From Pseudomonas sp. PB101 (GTDB taxonomy: Bacteria; Pseudomonadota; Gammaproteobacteria; Pseudomonadales; Pseudomonadaceae): a DNA stretch of 64,000 bases. Positions 36,277-45,928 of this stretch are shown here, piece after piece. The notes under the pieces are model-generated. The model was given only the letters and a program-made list of their open reading frames with translations, did no database searches and was not told the origin of the DNA. The translations under genes were made by a program, and so were the position numbers. The stretch lies in contig NZ_RWIR01000069.1 of assembly GCF_009764265.1 (NCBI RefSeq), forward strand, positions 43,788 through 107,787, in the 5' to 3' direction. The stretch's first letter is position 1. The number at the start of each line of letters is the position of its first letter.

Positions 36277-37734
36277 TCACTGAAACCCCGTGCGCAAATC
36301 CCCTTCCCGGGCCAGGAACCGTCCTTCCCTGCGCCCGTTGGCCTGGCCGTCGCGGTAGCTCAACACACCGTTGACCCAGACGCCCTCGATGCCTTGCGCC
36401 GCCCGTTGCGGATCGTTGAAATCGGCGACGTCGCGGACCGTCGCCGGATCGAACAACACAAGGTCCGCCCAGTGCCCTTCGCGGATTTCGCCGCGCCCCT
36501 TCAGACCGAAGCGTGCCGCCGACAGCCCGGTCATCTTGTGCACGGCGGTGTACAGCGGGAAGAGTCCCACGTCGCGGCTGAAATGTCCGAGCACCCGGGG
36601 GAATGCGCCCCACAGGCGTGGGTGCGGGAACGGGTCTTCCGGCAAGCCGTCGGAACCGACCATCGACAGCGGGTGCGCAAGAATCCTGCGCACATCCGCC
36701 TCATCCATTCCGTAGTACACCGCACCGGCCGGTTGCAGTTGGCGGGCGGCATCCAGCAGCGACACATTCCATTCGGCGGCGATGTCCATCAGGTCGCGGC
36801 CGCCCATTTCCGGATGCGGGGTCGACCAGGTGATGGTGATGCGGTGGGCATCGGTCACTTGCTTGAGGTCCAGGGTCGAGGAGCTCGCCGCATACGGATA
36901 ACAATCGCACCCCACCGGGTGGGTCTTCGCCGCCTCTTCGAGGGACGCCAACAGCTGCGGACTGCGCCCCCAGTTACCGGCGCCGGCACATTTGAGGTGG
37001 GAAATGATCACCGGGCTTTGCGCATGGCGACCGATCTTGAACGCCTCGTCCATGGCCTCCAACACCGGCTCGAATTCGCTGCGCAAATGGGTGGTGTAGA
37101 CCGCGCCGAACGCCGTCAGCTCTTCGGTCAGCTGCATCACTTCCTCGGTCGATGCCGAAAAGGCGCTGGCATAGGCAAGACCGGTGGACAGGCCCAGCGC
37201 GCCAGCCTCGAGGCTTTCGCGCAGTTGCTCGCGCATCGCACTGATTTCGTCGGCGCTGGCGGTGCGAAACAGGTCGTCCAGATGATTGCTGCGCAGCGCC
37301 GTATGGCCGACCAGTGCCGCAACGTTCAACGTGGTGTTCGCCGCTTCGACGGCCTGGCGGTAGTCGCTGAATGTCGGATAAGCGAACGCGGCGGCGGTGC
37401 CGAGCAGGTTCATCGGGTCCGGCGGATCGCCACGCAAGCTCACTGGCGAGGCACTGATCCCGCAGTTGCCGACGATCACCGTGGTCACGCCCTGGCTGAG
37501 CTTGGGCAGCATCTGCGGCTGGCGGATCACCACGGTGTCGTCATGGGTGTGCACGTCGATGAAACCTGGCGCCAGCACATGGCCCTGTGCGTCGATTTCT
37601 TCATGGGCGCGGGCATCGCGCAAGTCGCCGATACGCTCGATGCGCCCGTTGAGAATGGCCACGTCGGCGGGGTATCCGGGGCTGTTGCTGCCGTCGATGA
37701 TCAGGGCGTTGCGAATCAGCGTGTCGTACTGCAT
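36277..37734 (-). CDS. D-aminoacylase (N-acyl-D-amino-acid deacylase)
   Basis: 485 residues from ATG 37734, GGGAGACTGAC upstream. Amidohydrolase fold: metal motif GFIDVHTHDD, family Cys in VGNCGISASP, metal His in VIISHLKC, and catalytic Asp in MVGSDGLPED. Frees D-amino acids from N-acyl forms. It begins one base after the stop of the RpiR-type regulator gene, so it is the third gene of the gntP-rpiR-dan type operon. Confidence 0.9.
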   Translation of the reverse strand: MQYDTLIRNALIIDGSNSPGYPADVAILNGRIERIGDLRDARAHEEIDAQGHVLAPGFIDVHTHDDTVVIRQPQMLPKLSQGVTTVIVGNCGISASPVSLRGDPPDPMNLLGTAAAFAYPTFSDYRQAVEAANTTLNVAALVGHTALRSNHLDDLFRTASADEISAMREQLRESLEAGALGLSTGLAYASAFSASTEEVMQLTEELTAFGAVYTTHLRSEFEPVLEAMDEAFKIGRHAQSPVIISHLKCAGAGNWGRSPQLLASLEEAAKTHPVGCDCYPYAASSSTLDLKQVTDAHRITITWSTPHPEMGGRDLMDIAAEWNVSLLDAARQLQPAGAVYYGMDEADVRRILAHPLSMVGSDGLPEDPFPHPRLWGAFPRVLGHFSRDVGLFPLYTAVHKMTGLSAARFGLKGRGEIREGHWADLVLFDPATVRDVADFNDPQRAAQGIEGVWVNGVLSYRDGQANGRREGRFLAREGDLRTGFQ

Positions 37735-37735
37735 G

Positions 37736-38596
37736 TCAGTCTCCCAGCGGCAAGTGATCGTCGCCGCCGCGGTATTCGTCGAGGGCGAGTTTGATCCGCC
37801 GCAGACGTTCTTGATTGTCTTGAGGATTGGCCAGGGCCAGCTCGGTGGCGAGCACATCGATGGCCAGCAGCATGCCGTAGCGCGCTGCCGTGGGTTTGTA
37901 GATGAACGAGGTTTCCGCGCCTTGCAGCGGCAGGACGATGTCGGCCAGTTGCGCCAGCGGCGAATCGGCGCGGGTGATGGCGAGGATGCGCGCACCGTAG
38001 TTGCGCGCCAGCTCCACCGTTTCCACCAGTTCCGGGGTAATGCCGGTCAGCGAGCAGACAATCACCACCTGTTCGGCGCTGAGGCTGGCGGCGGTGACGC
38101 GCATCATCACCGCATCGTGGCACGCCGTGATCGGATAGCCGAGGCGCACCAGGCGCACTTGCAGTTCATCGCTGCACAGGGTCGAGCAGCCGCCCATGCC
38201 GAACGCGTGAATCATCCGCGCCTTGCCCAGCAGTTTCACCGCGTCGGCGAAACGTGACTCGTCGAACGCCGCCAGGTGCTGGCGCAAGGTCGTCTCGATA
38301 TCGCCGACGATCTGCCCGTAGAACGCCGACTGCTCGGGCGTGCCCGCCGGGTCGAGAAAGCGGCTGCCGACGCCGCTGGCCTGGGCCAGTTGCAAGCGCA
38401 GGTCACGCAGGTCCTTGCAGCCGACCGTACGGGCGAACCGCGACAGCGTGGCGCTGCTGACTTCCGCCCGCAGCGCCAGTTCGTCAAGGCTGGCGGAGGC
38501 GGCAAAGCCTACATCGTCGAGCATCAGGCGGGCGATGCGTCCTTCACCGGCGCTGAAGGAATCCTGACGGGCGCGGATCTGGTAGAGGATGTCCAT
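37736..38596 (-). CDS. MurR/RpiR-family regulator
   Basis: 286 residues. N-terminal HTH_6 domain with LALRAEVSSATLSRFARTVG, then a SIS sugar-phosphate-binding domain (MIHAFGMGGCSTLCSDELQVRL... VVIVCSLTGITPELVETVEL, shown as separate parts: MIHAFGMGGCSTL and VIVCSLTGITPELVE). It sits between the permease and the D-aminoacylase and probably controls all three from upstream of gntP, where tandem repeats lie. Confidence 0.9.
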   Translation of the reverse strand: MDILYQIRARQDSFSAGEGRIARLMLDDVGFAASASLDELALRAEVSSATLSRFARTVGCKDLRDLRLQLAQASGVGSRFLDPAGTPEQSAFYGQIVGDIETTLRQHLAAFDESRFADAVKLLGKARMIHAFGMGGCSTLCSDELQVRLVRLGYPITACHDAVMMRVTAASLSAEQVVIVCSLTGITPELVETVELARNYGARILAITRADSPLAQLADIVLPLQGAETSFIYKPTAARYGMLLAIDVLATELALANPQDNQERLRRIKLALDEYRGGDDHLPLGD

Positions 38597-38610
38597 GCAA
38601 GTGGCTCCGG

Positions 38611-39960
38611 CTAAATCAGGTAAGAAAGACCCACGGTCAGACCGAAGGCGACGACCGAGATCAACGTCTCGAGCACGGTCCAGGTCTTGAAGGTTTGGGC
38701 AACGGTCATGTTGAAATATTCCTTGATCAACCAGAAACCGCCGTCGTTAACGTGGGAAAAGATAACCGACCCGGCGCCAGTGGCCAGCACCAACAGTTCC
38801 GGATGGGGATAACCCAGACCAATGGCCACTGGCGCGACCACGCCTGAAGCGGTGGTCATGGCCACAGTGGCAGAACCGGTGGCGATGCGCATCAGCGCGG
38901 CAAACAGCCAGCCCATCAACAGCGGCGACAGATGAAATTCGTGGGCCAGGCCGACGATCTGGTCGGTGACGCCGGCGTCCACCAGAATCCGGTTCAAGCC
39001 ACCGCCAGCGCCCACCAGCAAGGTGATGCTCGCGGTCGGCGCCAGGCATTCGTTGGTGAACTTGAGGATCGATTCGCGGTTGAAGCCCTGGGCCAGGCCG
39101 AGGGTCCAGAAGCTCAGCAAGGTCGCCAGCAGCAGCGCGATCACCGAGTTGCCGATGAACAGCAAAAACTGGTTGAAACCTGTGCCCGGCGTGGAGATCA
39201 GATTGGCCCAGCCGCCGATCAGCATCAGCACCACCGGCAACAGGATGGTCGCCATGGTGATGCCAAAACCCGGCAGGCTCTCGCGCGGTTCACGTTCGAG
39301 GAACTGGCGCTCCAGCGGGTTTTCTGCCGGCAACTGGATGCGCGGCACGATGAATTTGGCGTACAGGGGACCGGCGATGATCGCCGTCGGAATGCCGATC
39401 AGGATCGCGTACATCAAGGTCTGCCCTACCGACGCCTGATACACCTGTACCGCCAGCATCGCCGCCGGATGCGGCGGCACCAGCGCATGCACCACCGAGA
39501 GCCCGGCGACCATCGGCAAGCCGACCATCAGGATCGACACGCCCACTCGCCGCGCCACGGTAAAGGCGATCGGCACCAGCAAGACGAAACCGACTTCGAA
39601 GAACAGCGGCAGCCCCACCAGGAACGCGATGCAAACCATCGCCCAATGCGCGTTCTTCTCGCCGAATCGGTCGATCATGGTCCGTGCCACCTGCTCGGCG
39701 CCGCCGGACTCGGCCATCATTTTGCCGAGCATGGTGCCCAGCGCCACCACCAGTGCGATGTGCCCCAGCGTCTTGCCGACCCCGGCCTCGTACGCCCCCA
39801 CCACACCGGACGGCGGCATGCCCGCCACCAGCGCCAGGCCGATCGAAATCAGGGTGATGACAATGAACGGGTTGAGCCGGTAGCGAGCGATCAGAACGAT
39901 CAGAGCGATGATGGCAATGGCGGCATACACCAGCAGCCAATAGCCGAAGGACAGGGTCAT
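38611..39960 (-). CDS. GntP-family permease
   Basis: 449 residues from ATG 39960 with GAGGAGTACCGC upstream. About twelve membrane segments; GntP signatures include ALGTMLGKMMAESGGAEQVA and GSATVAMTTASGVVAP. The family transports gluconate and related acids with protons. In this operon, with D-aminoacylase, the substrate could be a D-amino acid or an N-acyl compound. First gene of the operon. Confidence 0.9.
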   Translation of the reverse strand: MTLSFGYWLLVYAAIAIIALIVLIARYRLNPFIVITLISIGLALVAGMPPSGVVGAYEAGVGKTLGHIALVVALGTMLGKMMAESGGAEQVARTMIDRFGEKNAHWAMVCIAFLVGLPLFFEVGFVLLVPIAFTVARRVGVSILMVGLPMVAGLSVVHALVPPHPAAMLAVQVYQASVGQTLMYAILIGIPTAIIAGPLYAKFIVPRIQLPAENPLERQFLEREPRESLPGFGITMATILLPVVLMLIGGWANLISTPGTGFNQFLLFIGNSVIALLLATLLSFWTLGLAQGFNRESILKFTNECLAPTASITLLVGAGGGLNRILVDAGVTDQIVGLAHEFHLSPLLMGWLFAALMRIATGSATVAMTTASGVVAPVAIGLGYPHPELLVLATGAGSVIFSHVNDGGFWLIKEYFNMTVAQTFKTWTVLETLISVVAFGLTVGLSYLI

Positions 39961-40054
39961 GCGGTACTCCTCGAGAGGGTCACGTCGAAATATTTGTGAA
40001 ACTCTTAAAACATTTCGACAGGCGATTTTCAAACGAGGTGAAAGTAATTTTCGT

Positions 40055-40094
40055 ACAGAGGTAAGACGTGTCGCACAGAGGTATGCCGTGTCGC
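40055..40094. repeat. tandem 20-bp repeat upstream of the GntP operon
   Basis: ACAGAGGTAAGACGTGTCGC is followed at once by ACAGAGGTATGCCGTGTCGC (18 of 20 identical). Next to it, TTTTCAAACGAGGTGAAAG (40,026-40,044) contains TTTCA and TGAAA arms. These lie 65-135 bases before gntP and are candidate operators for the RpiR-type regulator. Confidence 0.5.
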
Positions 40095-40139
40095 GAATTA
40101 TGAAAGTCGGCCGTGTGAATTTTCATCGCCGACTGTCAG

Positions 40140-40169
40140 ATCGTTCCCCGATCAGCGTGGGAACGATCG
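40140..40169. repeat. GTTCCC...GGGAAC inverted repeat
   Basis: GATCGTTCCC, ten-base centre, GGGAACGATC, located just after the SulP gene's stop. It could terminate the SulP transcript or be one of the dispersed intergenic palindromes of Pseudomonas. Confidence 0.5.
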
Positions 40170-40180
40170 AGCGGCTGACT

Positions 40181-41626
40181 TCAGTCGTGCTGAATCCGCG
40201 CGCGCTTGAGCAATTTCTTGCAGCGCTCGGACAAATGCAGCACCCGCAGGTGCTTGCCGGCCTTGGCATAGCGCTCACGCAAGGTGCCCAGCGCGGCGAT
40301 GGCCGAGTAGTCGACGAAGCTCAGGTGACGGCAATCGAGCGTCACCTGCGCCGGGTCATTGGCCGGATCGAACTGATTGAGAAAGGGGGTGGTCGAAGCA
40401 AAAAACAGCGTGCCATGCACCCGGTACAACTTGCTGCCGTCGTTCTCCAGATGACTGTCGGCGTACAGCTGCCGGGCCTGCTGCCAGGCAAAGTTCAGCG
40501 CCGCGATGATGATCCCGCAGAGCACTGCGGTGGCCAGGTCGGTGAACACGGTGATCACCGTCACCGCAATGATCACCAGCACATCGTTCAACGGCACCTT
40601 GTTCAGCACCCGCAGCGAAGCCCAGGCGAAGGTCTGTTGCGACACCACGAACATCACCCCGACCAGTGCCGCCAGCGGAATGCGCTCGATCAGCGGCGAC
40701 AGGAACAGGATGAACAACAGGATCGACACCCCGGCCACCACCCCGGACAAGCGCCCGCGACCGCCGGAACTGAGGTTGATCACGGTCTGGCCGATCATGG
40801 CGCAGCCGCCCATGCCGCCGAATGCGCCGGACACCACGTTCGCCGCCCCCAGCGCCACGCACTCGCGATCCGGGTAACCACGGCTCTCGGTGATTTCGTC
40901 GGTGAGGTTGAGGGTCAACAGGGTTTCCAGCAAGCCGACCAGCGCCATCAGGATCGCGTAGGGCGCGATGATGCGCAGGGTCTCCAGGTTCCACGGGATG
41001 TCCGGCAACGCCAGCGTCGGCAAGCCACCGGCGATGTGCGCCATGTCGCCCAGGGTGCGGGTCGGCAGGCCAAGCAGATACACCGCCAGGCCCACGCCGA
41101 GAATCGCCACCAGTGCCGGCGGCACCGCGCGGGTCAGGCGCGGCAGCACATAGACAACGGCCATGGTCACCGCGACCAGCCCGAGCATCATGTACAGCGG
41201 CGTGCCGCTCAACCAGGCCTCACCGTCCTTGAAGTGTTCCAGTTGCGCCAGGGCAATGATGATCGCCAGGCCGTTGACGAACCCGAGCATCACCGGGTGC
41301 GGCACCATGCGCACCAGCTTGCCGAGCTTGAGCAGCCCGAACGCCATCATGATCAGCCCGCCCAGCAACACCGTGGCCAGCAAGTACTGCACGCCGTGTT
41401 GCACCACCAGCGCAACGATCACCACCGCCATCGAGCCGGCCGCGCCCGAGACCATCCCCGGTCGTCCGCCGAACAGCGCGGTCAGGGTGCAGATGATGAA
41501 GGCGCCATAGAGCCCCATCAGCGGATTGAGGTGGGCCACCAGCGCGAAGGCGATGCACTCGGGTAACAGGGCGAAGGAAGTGGTAAGTCCGGCCAGGACA
41601 TCGGCGCGTAGACGTTTTGCTTTCAT
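40181..41626 (-). CDS. SulP-family anion transporter with STAS domain
   Basis: 481 residues from ATG 41626; no clear ribosome-binding site for this or the GTG five codons earlier. About eleven membrane segments with the SulP features ADVLAGLTTSFALLPECIAF and GGMGGCAMIGQTVINLSSGG, and a C-terminal STAS domain (VTLDCRHLSFVDYSAIAAL). Imports sulfate, bicarbonate or dicarboxylates; the substrate is not predictable. Monocistronic. Confidence 0.88.
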   Translation of the reverse strand: MKAKRLRADVLAGLTTSFALLPECIAFALVAHLNPLMGLYGAFIICTLTALFGGRPGMVSGAAGSMAVVIVALVVQHGVQYLLATVLLGGLIMMAFGLLKLGKLVRMVPHPVMLGFVNGLAIIIALAQLEHFKDGEAWLSGTPLYMMLGLVAVTMAVVYVLPRLTRAVPPALVAILGVGLAVYLLGLPTRTLGDMAHIAGGLPTLALPDIPWNLETLRIIAPYAILMALVGLLETLLTLNLTDEITESRGYPDRECVALGAANVVSGAFGGMGGCAMIGQTVINLSSGGRGRLSGVVAGVSILLFILFLSPLIERIPLAALVGVMFVVSQQTFAWASLRVLNKVPLNDVLVIIAVTVITVFTDLATAVLCGIIIAALNFAWQQARQLYADSHLENDGSKLYRVHGTLFFASTTPFLNQFDPANDPAQVTLDCRHLSFVDYSAIAALGTLRERYAKAGKHLRVLHLSERCKKLLKRARIQHD

Positions 41627-41715
41627 GGAGGGACCGCACACAGGGAGAGACGAAAAGAGTGTGCGGATGTTACGGAATCAGGGGCGGCGCGGCCAGTTGC
41701 AGGGACTTTGAAAAC

Positions 41716-41812
41716 GCCATCGCGGGCAAGCCACGCTCCCACAGGTATTTTGCCGTTCACAAAATTATCGAACGACGCAAAACCTGTGGGAGCGGGCTTG
41801 CCCGCGATGGGG
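41716..41812. repeat. REP-type inverted pair
   Basis: CATCGCGGGCAAGCCACGCTCCC (first arm slightly degenerate) and, inverted, TGTGGGAGCGGGCTTGCCCG. Confidence 0.75.
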
Positions 41813-41833
41813 GCAACGCGGTCTAAAGCGAAC

Positions 41834-42727
41834 TCACACCATCTCGTCGCGAATCCACTCGACCACCGACGTGCGCTTAGGCACCCAGCCCAGCAATTCC
41901 CGCGCATGCTTGCCGCGCACCCGGCTGTTGGAGCCCAAACCATAGTTGGCCATCTCATAGCCCCACACGGCTTCGGCGTCCTTGAGCGGCCAGTCTTGCG
42001 GTTCGCCCAGGTTCAGCGCCTGGGCCATGGCGGTGGTCATGTCGATGAACGACGCTTCACCGCTTTCGACGAAGTAGAAGGTGCCCGGCACGTTATGGGT
42101 CAGCGCCAGCAGGTACAGGGCAACCACGTCCTCGATGTGTACGTTGGACCAGATGTTCCGGCCAGTACCGACATGGCGCACCACCCCGCTTTTGCGTGCC
42201 TGCTTGAGCAGGCGCGGCAGCTGCACGCTGTCACGATGCACGCCCAGGCTGTGGCCGTAGATCAGCGTGTTGCAGATCACCGCCGAGTTCACCCCGTCCA
42301 TGGCCGCCGCGAGGATCAGATTGTCGATGGCCACGCGCGCCGCCTTGTCGACGGTCGGTTGCGGCAGGTTGTCTTCGAAGTAGATGACATCACTGGATTT
42401 GCCGCCCGAGGCATCACCAACGATGCTCGAACCGCTGGTGTGCAGGAATACCTTGCCGGAACCGCGCAGGGCATCGAGCAAGGCCTCCACCGCGCCACGA
42501 TGATCGCTGCTGGCCGCGTTGATCACCGCGTCCGCAGCCAGCGCCTGATCGGTTAACAGGGCGGAGTCGTCGAGGGTGCCGATCACCGGGGCGATGCCCA
42601 GTGCCCGCAGCTCATCCGCTTGTTCGGCGCTGCGCACCAGGCCGGTGACGTTGTGGCCGGCCTGGACCAGGCCCGTGGCGATGGAACCGCCGATAAAACC
42701 GGCGGCACCGGTAACGAATACGTTCAT
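41834..42727 (-). CDS. NAD-dependent epimerase/dehydratase-type SDR
   Basis: 297 residues from ATG 42727. Rossmann motif MNVFVTGAAGFIGGSIATGL (residues 1-20). Instead of the classic YxxxK there is LIYGHSLG, so it belongs to an atypical extended group; reaction unknown. It is followed, 103 bases upstream on the same strand, by a LysR gene, which may control it. Confidence 0.82.
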   Translation of the reverse strand: MNVFVTGAAGFIGGSIATGLVQAGHNVTGLVRSAEQADELRALGIAPVIGTLDDSALLTDQALAADAVINAASSDHRGAVEALLDALRGSGKVFLHTSGSSIVGDASGGKSSDVIYFEDNLPQPTVDKAARVAIDNLILAAAMDGVNSAVICNTLIYGHSLGVHRDSVQLPRLLKQARKSGVVRHVGTGRNIWSNVHIEDVVALYLLALTHNVPGTFYFVESGEASFIDMTTAMAQALNLGEPQDWPLKDAEAVWGYEMANYGLGSNSRVRGKHARELLGWVPKRTSVVEWIRDEMV

Positions 42728-42830
42728 GGAGAAACTCCCTGCGTGGATAAGTGATGCAAGGAGTATCCGGCAGCGATCCCTGCGGAAAAATCCCTGCCGA
42801 CCCAATTCACTCTTGCGCAGGAATCACGAA

Positions 42831-43742
42831 TCAGCCCTTGAAGTCTGCACTCGCATAACCCGCCAACTTGCCCTGGATAAAGTCCAGGAAGCATTGAATC
42901 CGCAGGGCCAGTTGCGAGTTGCGGTAATACACCGCGTTGATCGGCTGGCGATAACCACTGTTGAACTCGGCCAGCAGCACTTTCAAGCGTCCGGCACGAA
43001 TGTCCTCGATGGTCATGAAGTGCGACAGGCTGGCGATGCCCTGGCCGTCCAGTGCCAGATGGCGGATGGTCTCGCCGCTGGAGGCGCTGATCGACGCCTG
43101 GATCGGCCAGCGATCGCCATGCACGTAGCGCAGCGGCCATTGGTTGAGGCCTTCGTTCTGGGTGAACCCCAGCAGCGTATGGTCGGCCAGGTCCGCCACG
43201 GTTTGCGGCGTGCCGTGCTTTTCCAGGTACGCCGGGCTGGCGACGATGTGCAGCGGACTGCAACCCAGGGAGCGGGCATGCAGGGTCGAGTCGGTCAGGG
43301 TGCCGATGCGGATGGCGATGTCGGTGCTCTGCTCCAGCAGGTCGATGATCAAATCGTTGCTGTTGAGTTCGAGCTGGATGTCGGGGTAGAGCCTGCGGAA
43401 TTCATCGATGTAAGGCACGATGGCGTGCAGCATGAAGGGTGATGCCGCGTTGATCCGCAGCCGCCCGGACGGCGTTTGCTGGCGTGAGGACAGGCGCTCT
43501 TCGAGCTCGTCCATCTGATCGAGAATGCGCTTGGCGTGCTCGAAGAAGTACTTGCCCTCTTCGGTCAGGTCCATGCGCCGCGTGGTGCGATTGATCAAGG
43601 TGGTGTCGAGCTTGGCCTCCAGCCGCGACAGCGTACGGCTGACCGCCGAAGGCGTTTGCCCGACCTGCTCGGCCGCCGCAGAAATCGACCCGCATTCAAT
43701 CACGCAGACAAAAATCTGCAACTCATCGGATCTGGCTTTCAC
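42831..43742 (-). CDS. LysR-family regulator
   Basis: 303 residues, GTG start with AAGGGA six bases upstream. N-terminal winged HTH (GSISAAAEQVGQTPSAVSRTLSRLEAK would be its core; seen as SISAAAEQVGQTPSAVSRTL) and a substrate-binding domain from about residue 90. It belongs to the large CrgA/DsdC-like group that acts on neighbouring oxidoreductases; the SDR gene downstream is the likely target. Confidence 0.88.
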   Translation of the reverse strand: MKARSDELQIFVCVIECGSISAAAEQVGQTPSAVSRTLSRLEAKLDTTLINRTTRRMDLTEEGKYFFEHAKRILDQMDELEERLSSRQQTPSGRLRINAASPFMLHAIVPYIDEFRRLYPDIQLELNSNDLIIDLLEQSTDIAIRIGTLTDSTLHARSLGCSPLHIVASPAYLEKHGTPQTVADLADHTLLGFTQNEGLNQWPLRYVHGDRWPIQASISASSGETIRHLALDGQGIASLSHFMTIEDIRAGRLKVLLAEFNSGYRQPINAVYYRNSQLALRIQCFLDFIQGKLAGYASADFKG

Positions 43743-43788
43743 GTGTGTCCCTTATCGATAATTCAGCACAACGCATAAATCGCTCTTC

Positions 43789-43857
43789 GTAGGAGCCCGG
43801 CTTGCCGGCGATTGCGTCTTCATGAGCGCCATCGCCGGCAAGCCGGACTCCTACAGG
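43789..43857. repeat. REP-type inverted pair
   Basis: GTAGGAGCCCGGCTTGCCGG and its inverse, with GGACTCCTACAG at the end. Confidence 0.75.
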
Positions 43858-43889
43858 TTCTGGCTTCAGGTATCGATAGTAGCCGAGCG

Positions 43890-44480
43890 TTACGCCTTCA
43901 GGCCAAACACCTCGGCCAGATGCTGCTCATAGCGCGCCACATCACTTTCGATGTTCGGGCGCTTCATCACGTCCACACAGAGGAACGTCGGCAAACCGGT
44001 CATGCCGAGGAACTCGTTGGCCTTGTGGAACGGGAAATACACCGCGTCCACACCTTTGGCTTCGAAGAAATCGCTCGGATCGTCGAAGGCTTGCTGCGGG
44101 GCGTTCCAGGTCAGCGACAGCATGTATTGCTTGCCGTGAATCAGGCCGCCGCTGCCGTATTTCTGCGAGGCGTCGGAACGGGTGCGGCCGTCGCTGGCGT
44201 AGAGGCTGCCATGCCCTTCGGTGAAGACTTCGTCGATGTACTTCTTCACGGTCCACGGCGCGCCCATCCACCAGCCGGGCATCTGGTAGATGATCACGTC
44301 GGCCCAGAGGAACTTGGCCACTTCTTCGGCGACGTCGTAGCCCTCGTCGATGAAAGTGGTTTTCACATCCATACCGCCGCGATCCAGCACGCTCAACGCG
44401 GCTTCATGCAGGGTGGCGTTGTAGCGGCCGTCGGAGTGCGCAAATTTTTTGCCGCCATTGAGTAACAGGACTTTTTTCAT
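43890..44480 (-). CDS. mdaB: MdaB-type NAD(P)H quinone reductase
   Basis: 196 residues from ATG 44480, close to the 193 of E. coli MdaB. Flavodoxin-like fold: MKKVLLLNGGK, DVIIYQMPGWWMGAPWTVKKY, GKQYMLSLTWNAP. Two-electron quinone reduction with FAD protects against redox cycling. Divergent from the YgiN-like monooxygenase, as in enteric bacteria where the two cycle menadione. No purine-rich ribosome-binding site precedes the ATG. Confidence 0.85.
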   Translation of the reverse strand: MKKVLLLNGGKKFAHSDGRYNATLHEAALSVLDRGGMDVKTTFIDEGYDVAEEVAKFLWADVIIYQMPGWWMGAPWTVKKYIDEVFTEGHGSLYASDGRTRSDASQKYGSGGLIHGKQYMLSLTWNAPQQAFDDPSDFFEAKGVDAVYFPFHKANEFLGMTGLPTFLCVDVMKRPNIESDVARYEQHLAEVFGLKA

Positions 44481-44642
44481 GGGAGGTCTCGGGAAGGTCG
44501 TGACTCGGATGGCGGCAGAGTACCGACCGGCCCCGCGCGGAATAAGCCTCGATCTGGCAAAATTCATTTGACCTACAAGCACGAATCGATAGGCGATTGT
44601 TGCCTTAGACTGGCGCCGATTCTGACTTGAGGAGAGATGCAA

Positions 44643-44957
44643 ATGAGTGAAATCCAGGGCTTCATCCTGCACGCCAAGACCCGTCCGGAAAAATCCGACG
44701 CCTTCGAAGCGTTTTTCAGCGGCTACGTACAAGCGAGCCGCGCCGAACCCGGCTGCATCGAATACCACATGCTGCGCGACAAACAGGACCCGACCCTGTT
44801 CATCTTCTACGAGATCTGGCAATCCCAGGCCCACCTCGACGTGCACTCGAACCTGCCGCACATGAAGCAGTTCCTCGAGCAGCGCGATGAATACCTGGAA
44901 CGGGACTTCGAGATCCGCGCCATCGAGATGATCAGCCCGTCGTCCGCTAACCGCTGA
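44643..44957 (+). CDS. YgiN-like quinol monooxygenase (ABM domain)
   Basis: 104 residues; ATG 44643 has GAGGAG at a proper distance, unlike the ATG six bases earlier. ABM domain: GFILHAKTRPEKSDAFEAFF, EPGCIEYHMLRD, FIFYEIWQSQAHLDVH. Oxidises quinols to quinones and may pair with MdaB. Its 3' end overlaps the convergent TauE gene by 11 bases. Confidence 0.87.
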   Translation: MSEIQGFILHAKTRPEKSDAFEAFFSGYVQASRAEPGCIEYHMLRDKQDPTLFIFYEIWQSQAHLDVHSNLPHMKQFLEQRDEYLERDFEIRAIEMISPSSANR

Positions 44958-45711
44958 TCAGCAAATGGCCGCCGAGCAAACCCAGGCCAACGAAAAACAC
45001 GCGCTTGAACCACAGGGCGCTGATCCGCTGGCGCAGCGACTGCCCCAGCCACATGCCGAGCATGGCCGGGATCAGCGCCAGCAGCGACGCGCTCAACTCG
45101 CCCCCGCCGAGCGCGCCGCGCCATAACAAGCCACCGGCCAGGGCCAGGGTCGAAACGGTGAACGACAGGCCCAGCGCCTGCACCAGCTCGTCCTTGCTCA
45201 AGCCCAGCGCCTGCAGGTAAGGCACCGCCGGAATCACGAACACGCCGGTGGCCGACGTGATGACGCCGGTCAGCAGCCCGCACAGCGGACCGAGCCAGCC
45301 TTCGCGGTGCCGTCCCACGCGCGCAGTCGGCAGGAACAAACCGCTCAGCGAATACAGCAACAATGCCGCCCCCAACCCCCGCACCACCCATTGGCCATCG
45401 CTCATGCCGATCCACAGCGTGCCCGCCCCGGTGCCGATGAAGATCGCCAGCAACATCGGCCACAGCCGTTTGATCAACCCGGACAAATGCCCGCCGAACG
45501 CCAGTTGCCAGACGTTGGTGAGCGTTGCAGGAATGATCAGCAGCGCCGCTGCCTGCGACGGCGCCATAGCCAGACCGAGCAGGCCCATGGCGACCGTCGG
45601 CAGGCCGAGACCGATCATACCCTTGATCATGCCGGCCAGCACGAAGGTGCCGATTACCAGCAGAGACAGGGCCAAACCGAGATTCTGATAAAACGTCGAG
45701 AGTGTATTCAT
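44947..45711 (-). CDS. TauE/SafE-family membrane protein
   Basis: 254 residues from ATG 45711. Eight membrane segments with the two internal repeats of the family (GMIKGMIGLGLPTVAM and GVITSATGVFVIPAVPYLQAL). Exports or imports sulfite or organosulfonates. Divergent from a LysR gene across a REP pair, which probably regulates it. Confidence 0.87.
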   Translation of the reverse strand: MNTLSTFYQNLGLALSLLVIGTFVLAGMIKGMIGLGLPTVAMGLLGLAMAPSQAAALLIIPATLTNVWQLAFGGHLSGLIKRLWPMLLAIFIGTGAGTLWIGMSDGQWVVRGLGAALLLYSLSGLFLPTARVGRHREGWLGPLCGLLTGVITSATGVFVIPAVPYLQALGLSKDELVQALGLSFTVSTLALAGGLLWRGALGGGELSASLLALIPAMLGMWLGQSLRQRISALWFKRVFFVGLGLLGGHLLISG

Positions 45712-45811
45712 GGGGCTATGGTGAGCCCGCGGAGGGTGATTGAAAATCTGCCATATACTGAGGCTGCCTCTCTTCAGACAAGAGGCTGAATAATCGGGTG
45801 CGGCATCTGAC

Positions 45812-45892
45812 GCCATCGCGGGCAAGCCCGCTCCCACAGGGGATTTGTGAACAACACATAACCACTGTGGGAGCGGGCTTGCCCGCGAAGAG
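45812..45892. repeat. REP-type inverted pair
   Basis: CATCGCGGGCAAGCCCGCTC and its inverse TGTGGGAGCGGGCTTGCCCG between the TauE and LysR genes. Confidence 0.8.
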
Positions 45893-45928
45893 GTCGGCCC
45901 GGACAACACCCATCCAGAGGTTGCTGCT

